Positions 7,746 through 18,300 of a stretch of 64,000 nt of DNA are shown piece after piece (the stretch's first letter is position 1; each line of letters starts with the position of its first letter). Location of the stretch: NCBI RefSeq assembly GCF_049445795.1, contig NZ_JBMSDT010000018.1, forward strand, positions 62,001 to 126,000. Direction: 5' to 3'. Origin of the DNA: Larkinella sp049445795. Lineage in GTDB: Bacteria; Bacteroidota; Bacteroidia; Cytophagales; Spirosomataceae. The notes under the pieces are model-generated. The model did no database searches and was not told where the DNA came from. It saw only the letters and a list, made by a program, of their open reading frames with translations. Position numbers and translations under genes: made by a program.

Positions 7746-10700
7746 ATGATAAAACATGTGCTTTCGGGGGTTTTGATCCTGAGTTACTGGACGGCAGTCC
7801 ATGCCCAGGACCGAACCAAGACCATCGCCAGTCCGGGGAAAACGCCGGTGGTGATGGCGTCACTGAAAAATGCGAACGTCGGTAAATCCGATGTGAACGC
7901 CCTGGTAAAAGGGGTGGTTTCCGACGACAAAGGCAACACGCTGCCGGGTGCTACGGTGTCTGTTAAAGGCACGACGCAGGGCACCACCACGGACGCGGAA
8001 GGCCGGTTTTCGATCAACTTGCCTGCGGGTTCGAATGTGCTGGTGATTTCGTTCATCGGGATGAAAACGCAGGAGGTAGAGGTCGGCACCCGCACCAACC
8101 TGACCATCACGCTCGTGGCAAACGACCAGTCGCTGGATGAGGTCGTCGTGATCGGGTACGGAACCGCCAAGCGTTCCGACGTAACCTCGTCCATCACGAC
8201 CATCAAAGCCACCGAACTGAAAGACATTCCGGCGGCTGGGGTCGACCAGTTACTTCAGGGAAAAGCGGCCGGGGTAACGGTAACGAGCAACGGCGGTCAG
8301 CCGGGCGGTGGGGTGTCGGTAAAAGTTCGTGGGGTCACGTCCATCAACAGCAACGACCCGCTGTTCGTGATCGACGGCGTGCCGTTCGTGAGCGGAAACA
8401 CCTCCAACAGTACCGGGTACGCCGGGTTGGGCGGGGGCGACGGGCAAACCGGCAACAGCGTCATGGCGATGCTGAATCCGAACGATATTGAGAGCATCGA
8501 CGTGCTGAAAGATGCCTCGGCCCAGGCTATTTACGGATCACAGGCGGCCAACGGTGTCATTCTGGTGACGACGAAAAAAGGCAAGCAGGGCGAAGGCAAG
8601 ATCAATTACGAAATGTATACCGGCGTTTCGGAAGTAGCGAAACGACTGGATTTGATGAATTTGCAGGATTTTGCCCGCTACCAGAACGAGGTGCTGCCGA
8701 TCATCGGCAACCCGGTAGCCGACGAATTCAAAAACCCGGATTTGCTCGGTCGGGGAACCGACTGGCAGGACGCCATGTTCCAGCGCGGCCGGATTAACAA
8801 CCACCAGTTGAGCTTTTCGGGCGGACGCGAAAAAACGACCTACTACCTGTCTCTGAACTACTTCGACAACAAAGGGATATTGCTCGGTTCGGATTTTAAG
8901 CGGTATTCGACCCGGTTTAGCCTTGATAACCAGTTGAAAAGCTGGGCCAAAGTAGGGTTGAGCGCAAACGTGTCCCGCAGCATCCAGAATGTATCGCTGG
9001 CCGATGCCGCCGAGGGAACGATCTGGTGGGGTGCGGTGACGAGCCCGCTGGTGCCGGTGAAAAACCTCGACGGTTCGTGGGGTGGGGGCCAGACGGTTGG
9101 TGGGGTGCAGTACAGCAACTCCAACCTCGTCGGAAACAGCCAGTACCGGGGCAATACCAAAACGACGAACAACGTGTTTGGAAGCGCCTACCTCGAACTG
9201 CAACTGATGAAAGACCTCTCCCTGCGGAACGAAGTATCGTATTCGCTCGGGCAGGATAACAACGTGGCCTTCCAGAAAGCCGGAAACGTGGGCGGTACGT
9301 CGTTCCGGAGCAAGCTGATCGACTCGCGTTCGGACAGCTACTACTGGTCGCTGACGAACTACCTGAGTTACAACAAATACGTTGGCAAACACGGCATTCA
9401 GGCGACGCTCGGTCATCAGGCCCAGAACTCGTACTACCAGTCGATGTCGGGCACGAAAGTGGATTTGCAGGCCAACATTTTTGACCTCAACACCGGTAGT
9501 TCCGACCAGACCACCTGGGGCCTGAGCGGGGGCAAAGGCCACTGGGCCATGGAATCGTGGTTTGCCCGCGCCAACTATACCTACGATGACCGCTACTCGG
9601 TTTCGGCCAGCTTCCGGGCCGATGGCTCTTCGAACTTCGGGCCGAACAACCGCTGGGGCTATTTCCCGGGCGTGTCGGTGGGCTGGACGGTTTCCAACGA
9701 GAAATTCATGAAAGGCAGCGTGGCTAACGTGCTGAGTTACCTGAAAGTACGCGCCGGTTACGGGGCCGTCGGGAACCAGAACTTCCCGGGTGGAGCGCCG
9801 AACCCAGCCTATGTGGGCGCGGTGCAGTTCTTCTCCGGGCCGGTCGGTTTTGGTTCATCGAACATGATCAACGGGATTCCGAACCCGGACCTGAAATGGG
9901 AATCGGTCAAAACCACCAACGCCGGGGTTGACCTGGGCTTCCTGAACGGCCGGATCGATGCCACCATCGACGTGTACAAGAAAATAACGTCCGACATGAT
10001 CATCTTCCTGACCGGACCGAACCTGATTGGCGTCGGGGATCAGTGGGACGACCTGAAAGCGCCCCTGGGCAACGCGGGTCAGATGACCAATACCGGGGTT
10101 GACCTGAGCATCACGAGCACAAACATCAAGAAAGGGCTGTTCACCTGGAAAACCAGCGCGGTGTTGACGCATTTCAAAAACACCTACGACAAAGCGGCCA
10201 GTGCGGCTTCGGCGCTCGACGGGAAAGTGTATTACAACAACTACCTCGTGACGCACACGACGCCCGGCAACCCGGTTGGTTCGTTCTGGGGGCTGGTCAC
10301 GGATGGGTTGTACCGCACGCAGGAAGACCTCGACAAGAGCCTGCCGCAGTTTGGTTACAAGGTGAATCAAAACGAAACCTGGCTGGGCGACATACGGTTT
10401 AAGGACATCAACGGCGACGGCAAAATCGACGCGCAGGATTACACGTTCATCGGCAGTCCGCTTCCAAAATTTACCTGGGGGCTGACCAACTCGCTGACCT
10501 ACAGTGGTTTCGATTTCTCGCTTTTCCTGCAAGGGAGCCAGGGCGCCAAGGCGTTCAACTTCCTGCGCTGGCAGTTGGAAGGGCTGAACAACGCCTGGTC
10601 GAACCAGCTCCGGACGGTCAATGACCGGTATACCGAAACCAACACGGACGGCACGCTGCCCCGGTTTACGACCACCAACAAGAACAACACCGCCATGTCG

Positions 10701-10964
10701 GATCGCTACGTGGAAGATGCTTCCTACTGGCGGATTCAGAACGTGACGCTGGGGTATCGGGTTCCGACTACGGTGTTGAGCAAAATCAAAATGACGAACC
10801 TGCGGATTTACGGTTCCATCCAGAACCTGAAGACCTTCACGAAGTACTCGGGTTACGACCCGGAAATCGGGGCCTTCAACAACAGCATCAAGCTCATGAA
10901 CGTGGACATGGGCCACTACCCAAACCCGCGCACGTTCACGATCGGAGCGAATGTACAATTCTAA
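7746..10964 (+). CDS. SusC/RagA-type TonB-linked outer membrane transporter
   Basis: A protein of 1072 residues with a signal peptide ending near HAQ. A carboxypeptidase-D-like domain follows (VKGVVSDDKGNTLPGATVSV), then the signature of the SusC family around DEVVVIGYGTAKRSDVTSS, the plug with VRGVTSINSNDPLFVIDGVP and ASAQAIYGSQAANGVILVTT, and a 22-strand barrel ending in a Phe (IGANVQF). It would import oligosaccharides captured by the SusD partner downstream. There is no STN domain, unlike the second SusC in the window, so no FecR partner is expected. The neighbouring GH26 gene suggests manno-oligosaccharides as cargo (inference). Confidence 0.95.
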   Translation: MIKHVLSGVLILSYWTAVHAQDRTKTIASPGKTPVVMASLKNANVGKSDVNALVKGVVSDDKGNTLPGATVSVKGTTQGTTTDAEGRFSINLPAGSNVLVISFIGMKTQEVEVGTRTNLTITLVANDQSLDEVVVIGYGTAKRSDVTSSITTIKATELKDIPAAGVDQLLQGKAAGVTVTSNGGQPGGGVSVKVRGVTSINSNDPLFVIDGVPFVSGNTSNSTGYAGLGGGDGQTGNSVMAMLNPNDIESIDVLKDASAQAIYGSQAANGVILVTTKKGKQGEGKINYEMYTGVSEVAKRLDLMNLQDFARYQNEVLPIIGNPVADEFKNPDLLGRGTDWQDAMFQRGRINNHQLSFSGGREKTTYYLSLNYFDNKGILLGSDFKRYSTRFSLDNQLKSWAKVGLSANVSRSIQNVSLADAAEGTIWWGAVTSPLVPVKNLDGSWGGGQTVGGVQYSNSNLVGNSQYRGNTKTTNNVFGSAYLELQLMKDLSLRNEVSYSLGQDNNVAFQKAGNVGGTSFRSKLIDSRSDSYYWSLTNYLSYNKYVGKHGIQATLGHQAQNSYYQSMSGTKVDLQANIFDLNTGSSDQTTWGLSGGKGHWAMESWFARANYTYDDRYSVSASFRADGSSNFGPNNRWGYFPGVSVGWTVSNEKFMKGSVANVLSYLKVRAGYGAVGNQNFPGGAPNPAYVGAVQFFSGPVGFGSSNMINGIPNPDLKWESVKTTNAGVDLGFLNGRIDATIDVYKKITSDMIIFLTGPNLIGVGDQWDDLKAPLGNAGQMTNTGVDLSITSTNIKKGLFTWKTSAVLTHFKNTYDKAASAASALDGKVYYNNYLVTHTTPGNPVGSFWGLVTDGLYRTQEDLDKSLPQFGYKVNQNETWLGDIRFKDINGDGKIDAQDYTFIGSPLPKFTWGLTNSLTYSGFDFSLFLQGSQGAKAFNFLRWQLEGLNNAWSNQLRTVNDRYTETNTDGTLPRFTTTNKNNTAMSDRYVEDASYWRIQNVTLGYRVPTTVLSKIKMTNLRIYGSIQNLKTFTKYSGYDPEIGAFNNSIKLMNVDMGHYPNPRTFTIGANVQF

Positions 10965-10965
10965 A

Positions 10966-11060
10966 AGCGAAAGAGTGAAAGGGCGAAAGAGCGAAAGGCT
11001 CTGCCGTAGACGGGTACTTTGCAGCGCGTTTCACTCTTTCGCTCTTTTTCTCTTTCACTC
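10966..11060. repeat. Fold-back element of the GAAAGAG type between susC and susD
   Basis: Tandem words GCGAAAGAGTGAAAGGGCG and AAAGAGCGAAAGG are followed by the complementary words TTTCACTCTTTCGCTC and TTTTTCTCTTTCACTC. The best perfect pairing is 15 bp, 10966-10980 with 11029-11043. It starts 2 bases after the susC stop codon. A hairpin here could lower the susD transcript relative to susC or protect upstream mRNA from decay; both are guesses. Confidence 0.8.
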
Positions 11061-11084
11061 TTTGAGATTTAATCTTTGACTAAC

Positions 11085-12653
11085 ATGAAACGAAAATCCC
11101 TATATGCTCTGGCCCTTTCGGCGCTGCTGCTGGCTTCCTGCAAGGAGGACTTCATCGAGCGGCCCTCGCTGTCGGGCACGACCACCGGAAACTATTACAA
11201 TAACGCGGAGGAAGTCCGGGCCGCGACCAGTACGCTCTACAGCGGTTTGCCCTGGCGGAACTACGAAAGCCGGGCGCAGGACGCCATCGGCGATGTGATG
11301 TCGGGCAACATGTTTACGTATACCGATGTTGATTTCCTGAACTTCACGGTTTCGTCGGCATCCGAGCGGATCGGCGCGGCCTGGGGCGCGTTCTACAAAA
11401 TCATCGGCTACGCGAACGTGATGATCAAGACGTTCGAAGAGAAAAAAGCCGCCGGGGGTGGGGCTGCCTACCTCGATCCGGCCCTGGCCGAGTGCCACTT
11501 CATCCGGGGAACGCTGTATTTCTACATCGCCCGGACCTGGGGCGCGGCTCCGATCATCACCGATCCGGGTGCCACGGCGCTGTCGGGCAACTTCAACATT
11601 CCGCGTTACCTGCAAAAAGACGTGCTGCGGTTTGCGCTGGAAGAACTGCAACTGGCCGAAGCCGGGTTGCCGGAATCGGATGCGCCGGGCCGGTTGACGA
11701 AGTATTCGGCGAAAGGGATGATGGCGAAGCTGTATCTGTACAACAAGGACTACGCGAACGCCAAAGCCAAGGCTGAAGAAGTGATCAATTCCGGCAAGTA
11801 CAGCCTGGTGGCCGACTACAACGGGATGTTCACGAAAATGAGCCTGAACAACAACCCGGAGTCGCTGTTCTCGATCCAGCACCAACTGGCCCAGGACCCC
11901 TGGGGAACCGGTAACATCAAAAACCCCGACCGCGGAGCCAGCGCCCTGCGGACCGCCGAAGCCGATGCCTGGGAAATGTATGTGCCCTCGCTCGATCTGC
12001 TGAACGAATATGAATTTGGTGATCTGCGCCGGAAATGGTCGGTAATGGAACACGGCTGGACCAAACCCGAGTGGAAACCGCAACGCGTCAATGCGCCCAA
12101 GTACAACGCCTTCATGGCCAACGGGTTTAAGTACGACACGCTGCAACCAACCGAAGACGGCGGAAGTCTGAGTCCAACCCGCTCGAACATTGCGAAATAC
12201 TTCGCAGGTCCGGGCAAAAGCTTCGGTGGCGACCCGGTTTTGGGCCAAAACTCCGGCAACAACGTAGTGTTGCTGCGCTACGCCGACATCCTGCTGATTT
12301 ACGCCGAGGCTACGCTGGCCGGTGCTGCTTCGACCAACGATCCGAAAGCCCTGCAAGCGTTGAATGCCGTCCGTACGCGGGCCGGGTTGGCCCCGCGCAC
12401 CTCGCTGACGCTGGATCAGATTCTGCACGAGCGTCGGGTGGAGTTTGCCTTTGAAGGCGACTACTGGTATGACATTCAGCGCCAGGGGTTTGCCAAAGCG
12501 AAAGCCATCATTGAGAAACAAAACCGGGGTCCGGTAACGGGTGCCAGCTACATCACCAACTTCTCCGAAGACAAGATGTATCTGCCGATTCCGGCCGGTG
12601 AAATCGTGCAGGACCCCGAGCTGGGCAAAGATCCGGTTCCTTACTACAAGTAG
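11085..12653 (+). CDS. SusD/RagB-type surface glycan-binding lipoprotein
   Basis: A protein of 522 residues starting at the ATG at 11085. The lipobox LLLASC marks an outer-membrane lipoprotein. Typical SusD helices follow, with TPR-like segments (AECHFIRGTLYFYIARTWG; AKGMMAKLYLYNKDYANAKA) and the C-terminal RagB signature (LLRYADILLIYAEATL; ILHERRVEFAFEGDYWYDIQ). It binds glycan at the cell surface and closes over the SusC pore. It forms a pair with the SusC gene 120 bases upstream, separated by a fold-back repeat. The assignment is secure; the bound glycan is not visible in the sequence. Confidence 0.95.
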   Translation: MKRKSLYALALSALLLASCKEDFIERPSLSGTTTGNYYNNAEEVRAATSTLYSGLPWRNYESRAQDAIGDVMSGNMFTYTDVDFLNFTVSSASERIGAAWGAFYKIIGYANVMIKTFEEKKAAGGGAAYLDPALAECHFIRGTLYFYIARTWGAAPIITDPGATALSGNFNIPRYLQKDVLRFALEELQLAEAGLPESDAPGRLTKYSAKGMMAKLYLYNKDYANAKAKAEEVINSGKYSLVADYNGMFTKMSLNNNPESLFSIQHQLAQDPWGTGNIKNPDRGASALRTAEADAWEMYVPSLDLLNEYEFGDLRRKWSVMEHGWTKPEWKPQRVNAPKYNAFMANGFKYDTLQPTEDGGSLSPTRSNIAKYFAGPGKSFGGDPVLGQNSGNNVVLLRYADILLIYAEATLAGAASTNDPKALQALNAVRTRAGLAPRTSLTLDQILHERRVEFAFEGDYWYDIQRQGFAKAKAIIEKQNRGPVTGASYITNFSEDKMYLPIPAGEIVQDPELGKDPVPYYK

Positions 12654-12663
12654 TTCAAAGTGA

Positions 12664-12712
12664 ATGGTTTAAGGTTTGTAGTGGGCTGCTCCCTTCTATG
12701 AACCTTAACCAT
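12664..12712. repeat. Imperfect fold-back after susD
   Basis: TGGTTTAAGGTT (from 12665) pairs with AACCTTAACCA (to 12711) with a one-base bulge, and a short tandem ATAAACGATAAACCATAAAC follows. It begins 10 bases after the susD stop codon. Confidence 0.55.
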
Positions 12713-12742
12713 AAACGATAAACCATAAACTATACAGTTCAG

Positions 12743-13819
12743 ATGAAATTCAATCAACTGGCAGGGGTGTCATTTGCGGTCGTGCTGACCGGGTTGGTGA
12801 TGACTTCCTGCGAAGAAGATACCGATGGCCGGCCGGAGTCAAAACCGGGCAATCCGGTGGCCACCGCCATCATGCCCGACTCGGCTGCGGGCGGAACAGT
12901 CGTTACGCTGACCGGAACGGGCCTGGGCGACATCCGGAGCATTGTTTTCGAGAAAGAAAACGTTCCGGCCGGTTTCCAGCCGACCCTGAATACCGACCAG
13001 GCGCTGATTTTCCGGGTGCCCGACGAGGTAGTCGGTGGTGTCCAGCAGGTCACGTTTACCAACAGTGAAGGCCGGTCGGTGTCGGTGCCATTCCGGGTGC
13101 TGGCCTATCCGACGGTGGCTGAGGTCTCCAACTACAACTTCACGAAAGGGGCGGAAATTACGCTGACCGGCAACAACCTGGACGATGTGACCTCGGTCAG
13201 ATTGACCGGTACCTCGGACGCGGCTACCATTGTTTCGAAAGAGAAAAAGAAACTGGTCATTAAAATGCCCGCCAATACCGCCGTCAACCGGGCCACGCTG
13301 GATATTGTCAACGGCACAGGCCTGCTCCGGACCACCCAGGAGTTGACCAATCTGGACAAAGCGTATTCGATCTTTACGGATGCCTACGGTGCTGGTTTTC
13401 AGGATGGTTCCTGGGGTGATGCCGGAGCCATATCGACCAAGGAGTTCCGGACGGGAACCGCATCGGTCGGGAAGACGTACCAGAAAGGCAACTGGCACCT
13501 GATCGCGTTTGCCAACTGGTCGGCCTCGGCCATTTCCTACTCGCCGGAGTACACCTATGTAGCGGGCTGGATCAAAGGCGCGTCGGCCGACTACTCGCTG
13601 TACCTGACCACCGACGCCAGCAAAGCCGGTTTTGGCGGTTTTGACGAGAAGAACAAGATCAATGTAAAAGCCGGGGTCTGGAATTACTTCAAGTTCAAGC
13701 TGTCGGACATCGATTTCTGGTCGGCCGGGAAGAAGTTGTCGCAGGTCGGCTTCCGGATTCAGGGGCCTGACAAACAGGATGAAACGTTCTACTTCGACGA
13801 CATCGTCCTGATCAAATAA
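12743..13819 (+). CDS. IPT/TIG-domain surface glycan-binding lipoprotein
   Basis: A protein of 358 residues with a lipobox (LVMTSCEED). Two IPT/TIG immunoglobulin-like domains are seen at about 40-120 (GGTVVTLTGTGLGDIRSIVF) and 125-205 (GAEITLTGNNLDDVTSVRL). The C-terminal 150 residues are a beta-rich domain with many aromatics (FANWSASAISYSPEYTYVAGW) that ends in FYFDDIVLIK, as in carbohydrate-binding jelly rolls. Proteins of this layout directly after SusD act as surface glycan-binding proteins in utilisation loci. It precedes a GH26 gene, so beta-mannan is the likely ligand (inference). A REP pair begins 6 bases after its stop codon. Confidence 0.85.
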   Translation: MKFNQLAGVSFAVVLTGLVMTSCEEDTDGRPESKPGNPVATAIMPDSAAGGTVVTLTGTGLGDIRSIVFEKENVPAGFQPTLNTDQALIFRVPDEVVGGVQQVTFTNSEGRSVSVPFRVLAYPTVAEVSNYNFTKGAEITLTGNNLDDVTSVRLTGTSDAATIVSKEKKKLVIKMPANTAVNRATLDIVNGTGLLRTTQELTNLDKAYSIFTDAYGAGFQDGSWGDAGAISTKEFRTGTASVGKTYQKGNWHLIAFANWSASAISYSPEYTYVAGWIKGASADYSLYLTTDASKAGFGGFDEKNKINVKAGVWNYFKFKLSDIDFWSAGKKLSQVGFRIQGPDKQDETFYFDDIVLIK

Positions 13820-13824
13820 CCGCC

Positions 13825-13912
13825 CGTACCCACGGACTTTAGTCCGTGTGAGTTTAAATGACCAGTTAGGTAAAATAAACTCCCAAAACACGGACTAAAG
13901 TCCGTGGGTACG
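13825..13912. repeat. REP pair, ACGGACTTTAGTCCGT type, copy 1
   Basis: The left arm 13825-13856 begins CGTACCCACGGACTTTAG; the right arm 13876-13912 ends with the reverse complement CTAAAGTCCGTGGGTACG. Each arm also holds a smaller palindrome (ACGGACTTTAGTCCGT), so each can fold alone or both can pair. It fills nearly the whole gap between the IPT/TIG gene and the GH26 gene. The same design occurs at 56429-56511 and 61844-61943. Confidence 0.9.
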
Positions 13913-13921
13913 TTTTTTCGG

Positions 13922-15376
13922 ATGCGATCCTTTTTACTACTTGCCCTGCTGGGTTGCTCGCCGGTTTCCGGGCCCGAATCAGTGTTGACGCCAGCCAAAC
14001 CGGAAACCGTTCAAATCGAAGCGGAAACCGGAACGCTTTCCGGCGTGCAAACCGCCACTGCCTTACCCGGTTTTTCGGGAACGGGCTACGTGACCGGTTT
14101 TGACGATGCTACGGACAAACTGACGCTGACGTTCAACATCCCCGCCGGTTTGTACGAACTGGCGGTCGGCTATGCGTCGCCCTCGGGTGATAAAGGTGTT
14201 GATTTTCAGATCAACGACGAGAAGGGGGGCGGTACACTGAAGCAAACGCCGTCAGGGTTCAAAACCGCCCGTCTGGGCCTGTTCCGGTTGCGCGACGGCC
14301 AGAACACCGTTACCATTCTCCGGGGTTGGGGCTATTTCAGCATCGATTACCTGCAGGCCCGGCCAGCCACCGTCGCGCTGCCCGCCAAACCGCCCAAAAA
14401 CCTCACGGATGCCAAGGCAATGGCTTCGACCAGGGCGCTGTTTTCGTTTCTGGTCGATCAGTACGGCCAAAAAGTGCTGTCGGGGCAGCAGGACGATGTC
14501 GAATACATTCTGGAGAAAACCGGCAAAGAACCGGCCATCGGCGCGTTTGACCTGATGGATTACTCACCCAGCCGGGCGCAGCGCGGAGCCGTTCCGCAGC
14601 GGTCGAGCGAAGCGTGCATTGCCTGGGCGAAGAAAGGCGAAGGACGCGGCATCGTCAGCCTGGCCTGGCACTGGAACGCGCCGACAGATTTGATTGATGA
14701 AAAACCCGATAAACTCTGGTGGAGCGGTTTTTATACCCGCGCGACCACCTTCGACCTAGCTGCGGTTTTGGCAGATAAACAGGGAGAAAGGTATCAGTTG
14801 CTGCTGCGCGACATTGACGTGATTGCCGGTGAACTGAAGAAGTTCCAACTCGCCGACGTGCCCGTGCTCTGGCGACCGCTGCACGAAGCTTCCGGCGGCT
14901 GGTTCTGGTGGGGGGCCAAAGGACCGGGGCCGTTCAAGAAACTCTGGCAACTGCTGTACGACCGGCTGACGAACCACCATCAACTCCACAACCTGATCTG
15001 GGTGTACACCGCCACCGATTCGGTGAAGCCCGACTGGTACCCCGGCGATGCGTACGTCGATATCGTCGGCATGGATATTTACACCGACGCAACCGCCAGC
15101 CTGAGCGGCAATTGGGCAGATGCACAAGGCCGGTTCAACGGCAAAAAAATGGTGACCTTATCGGAAACCGGGAATCTGCCGGATGCCGGTAAAATCCGTG
15201 ATTTTGGCACCTGGTGGTCGTGGTTCGCGGTCTGGACCGGGACCGATTACATCAAAAAACAACCCCTTGAGCGTCTGAAGGCGGTTTTTACAGATAAAGA
15301 CGTACTGACCCGCGACGAACTGCCCGACTGGCGGGTCGGGGGTGGAAACGGCGGTGCGGTTTCATCCCAGCGATAA
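13922..15376 (+). CDS. GH26 endo-beta-mannanase-like hydrolase with CBM35
   Basis: A protein of 484 residues; the ATG at 13922 gives a lipoprotein-like leader (FLLLALLGCSPV). The N-terminal CBM35-like module (about 25-150) starts VQIEAETGTLSG and contains YELAVGYASPSGDKG. The glycoside hydrolase family 26 barrel then runs to the end. The acid/base is Glu322 in WRPLHEASGGWFWWG, with the preceding His that is typical of GH26, and the nucleophile is Glu415 in LSETGNLP. Other family motifs are WHWNAP and DIVGMDIYTD. It probably cuts beta-1,4-mannan at the cell surface for the SusC/SusD system upstream. It is convergent with the next gene with only 12 bases between stop codons and no visible terminator. 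GH26 is secure; mannanase rather than another GH26 activity is likely. Confidence 0.88.
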   Translation: MRSFLLLALLGCSPVSGPESVLTPAKPETVQIEAETGTLSGVQTATALPGFSGTGYVTGFDDATDKLTLTFNIPAGLYELAVGYASPSGDKGVDFQINDEKGGGTLKQTPSGFKTARLGLFRLRDGQNTVTILRGWGYFSIDYLQARPATVALPAKPPKNLTDAKAMASTRALFSFLVDQYGQKVLSGQQDDVEYILEKTGKEPAIGAFDLMDYSPSRAQRGAVPQRSSEACIAWAKKGEGRGIVSLAWHWNAPTDLIDEKPDKLWWSGFYTRATTFDLAAVLADKQGERYQLLLRDIDVIAGELKKFQLADVPVLWRPLHEASGGWFWWGAKGPGPFKKLWQLLYDRLTNHHQLHNLIWVYTATDSVKPDWYPGDAYVDIVGMDIYTDATASLSGNWADAQGRFNGKKMVTLSETGNLPDAGKIRDFGTWWSWFAVWTGTDYIKKQPLERLKAVFTDKDVLTRDELPDWRVGGGNGGAVSSQR

Positions 15377-15388
15377 AACCGCACCGGT

Positions 15389-18300
15389 TTATTTCTTCGC
15401 CTGTTTCACCGGTTCGCGGGTGCGCAGGAAGGCCACCAGGTCGATGATTTCGCTTTCTGTCAGGTTATTCAGCAAACCGGTCGGCATCAGGGAAACCGGC
15501 GTGGTTTCGCGTGACTGGATTTCGGATTTGTTCAGCCTGACCGGGTCCTGACCCACCACGCGCAAGGTGACCTGCCGCTCATTTTCGCCCATGACATTGC
15601 CCGAATACGTCCGACCATCGCGGGTTGTGATCACCACCATTTTGTAATCATCCTGAATTTCACCACTCGGATTTAGGATGTTGCTCAGCAGATAATCCAG
15701 GTTGGCGCGGTTGGAGCCCGTTATGTCCGGGCCGATGTTACCGCCTTCGCCGTATAGCTTGTGGCAGGGACCGCAGGTGCGCTGAAACACCAGCCGACCT
15801 TTGGCGGTATTCGCGCTGACCATTGCCCGGTCGTTGAGCAGTTTCTGGTAGCGCGCGTAGGCTTTTTCATCGATGCCGTCCTGCTCAATCGGCCCCCAGA
15901 CTTCGACAAAACCGCTCCCGACGACCCGGAGCAGTTGGCGAGCCGCGTAGGTCGGCACATCCCGCTTCGGAATCCGGTTTGCTTTCAGCGCCTGCGTGAG
16001 TTGCCAGCCGTATTTGGGCCGCGACGACATCGTTTGTACCACCTGCAATTTTTCGGAAGCACTGAACTCCGGGTACTTCGCCAACAGCAGTTCGCCCAGC
16101 GATTCGCGGTCGTACCCGGCAATGGCCCGGATGGTTTCGGTGCGTAGCGCCGGTTCATTTAGCAACGCCGGGAGTTCGGGTAACAATTCGGGCCGCTGCT
16201 GACCCGCAATGGATCGTAACGCTTTCAACCGTTGTTCCAGCGGGGCTTTGCGGTTTTTCAGTGTCGCCAGCGATTGCCGGGCGCTTTCGGTATCGCCAAA
16301 CTGCTGCGCGACCTGCTGCGACAGCGGAGCCACATTCGGATTCGTTTTCAGTTTGGCCAAAACCGCTTTCCAGTTGGCGGGCGCTTCCAAATCCGTGCGG
16401 CCTTCCAGCGCGTCGCGCATGCCTTCCAGCAGGCTCACCTGTGTTTTGGGCGATTTGCCGAGGGCCGCCACCAGCGCACTGGTTTGGTCGGCGTCGACGG
16501 TCCGGCGGGCAATAAACCGAGCCACCATCGGAATCTCGCAGCGGGCGGCCAGGTCCAGCGCCCGTTCAGGATTTTGTTTAACGAGCGGTTCGAAACCGTA
16601 CCAGATCATTTTCGGCAGGTTGTGGTCGTTCTGGTCCTCGCCGTGCCGCATCAGGTTTTCGGCGATTTTCCAGCCGGTTTCGGCATCCACCCGTTGCAGG
16701 GCCGAAGCCAGGTACAGCCGCACCACCGGCGAGGGATCTTGCTGAGCCATCTGCACGAATTTGTCCCGGGCCGTCGGAGAAGCCGCACGGTCTTCGCACA
16801 GCAACTGAATGGTCCAGGCGCGCACGTAGGCGTCTTTGTCATCCAGACTATTCACCAGCGCGTTGGCCTCAAAACCGCCCGTAACGTGCAATGCCCACAT
16901 CGCCCGCAGCCGGTAATCCGGGTTTGAATTCGTCTCGAATACTTGCCGCAGTTGGGCGTGCGTCTGGCCGTCGAGCTTGCCTTTCGTGGCCCGGTTTTGC
17001 AGGATCAACCGCGCCCGGCGGGCGTGCCAGTCGCTCCGGACGGTTTGCAGACCGACGAGTTGCGCATCGGTCATTTTGTTGAGGTCGGAATAGCGGCTCG
17101 CGAAGTTTTCGGCCCGCGAGGTTTTGGGCGTAATCCGGAAAATCCGGCCGGTTTCGCCGTTCAGGACCTCCTTGCCGCAAATGTCGGCATCGTGCCAGTC
17201 GAGCACATACAGCGCCCCTTCCGGCCCGACTTCCATGCTAAAGCCGACCCACTGGGCGTTGTTGGCCTGTACAAAATCATCGCCGTGGTGCCCGACGTAA
17301 CCCGAGCCTTTCGGTTCCAAAATGTCCGACAAAACCGCGTGTTCGTGAATATTCGCCATGAAAAGTCGTCCCTGTTCGGATTCGGGAAAGGCATCAGACT
17401 GGTACACCCGTGCTCCGCCGTGGGCCGAGCGGTGGCTGTGGTCGGTGATGGTTTTGATGTCGTTGTAAACGTACGGGTTGAAGTGCTGCCCACCCTGCCG
17501 GTGGTAAATGCCGCCCGGAATGACGTGCCAGAGGTGCGGAATCACGCAGGCCGTCATCACGAGTTGCCCCTTGGCGTTGTAGTCGATGCCCCAGGGGTTG
17601 CTAAAACCGTGTGCCACCACCTCAAAGCGGTCTTTCGTGGGGTGATACCGCCAGACGCCCCCGTTGATGTCGACGCCCTCGCCCTGTAAAATTTCGGCTT
17701 CCGGGAACGGATCGTTGTGTTTGTACAGTTTGCCCTTACCGTTCGGTTTCCGCACTTTCGAGGGCGTGGCAAATCCCTGCAAGCCGTACAGCCAGCCGTC
17801 GGGCCCCCAGTGCAGGCTGTTGAGCGTTTCGTGCCGGTCGCGGATGCCCCAGCCCGTCAGCCGTACTTCAATGTCTTTCTCGTCGGCCACATCGTCGCCG
17901 TTGCGATCCGGCACAAAGAGCAGGTTTGGTGGTGCGCCGAGATAGAGCCCGTCGAAGCCCACAGCCATCGCGGCCGGGAACGGAATGCTGTCGAGAAAGA
18001 CCTTTTGTTTGTCGGCCATGCCGTCCTGGTTGGTGTCTTCCAGAATTAGAATCCGGCTGTTTCCGGCTTTCGAAAAACCGTATCCCCGCGATTCGTAATC
18101 CCGGTTTTCGGCCACCCAGAGCCGACCCCGGTCGTCCCAGCAGAAGGCCATCGGCTGCGTAATCATCGGTTCCGACGCCCAGACGTTGACCTGAAAACCG
18201 TCTTTGACCGTCATGCTCTTCACGGCTTCCTCGGGCGTCAGGAATTTGGCTTCCCGCCCTTCTTTCTGGGCCAGGCTCCAGAGCGAATACGTCGAGTTGA

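Noticed and set aside
8538..9542. Long antisense open frames within the SusC and SusD genes
   Set aside because: They are codon-bias shadows of GC-rich genes, with no start context or known domain.
13904..13921. Upstream GTG as the start of the GH26 gene
   Set aside because: It lies in the REP right arm and would put extra residues before a good lipoprotein leader that starts at the ATG at 13922.
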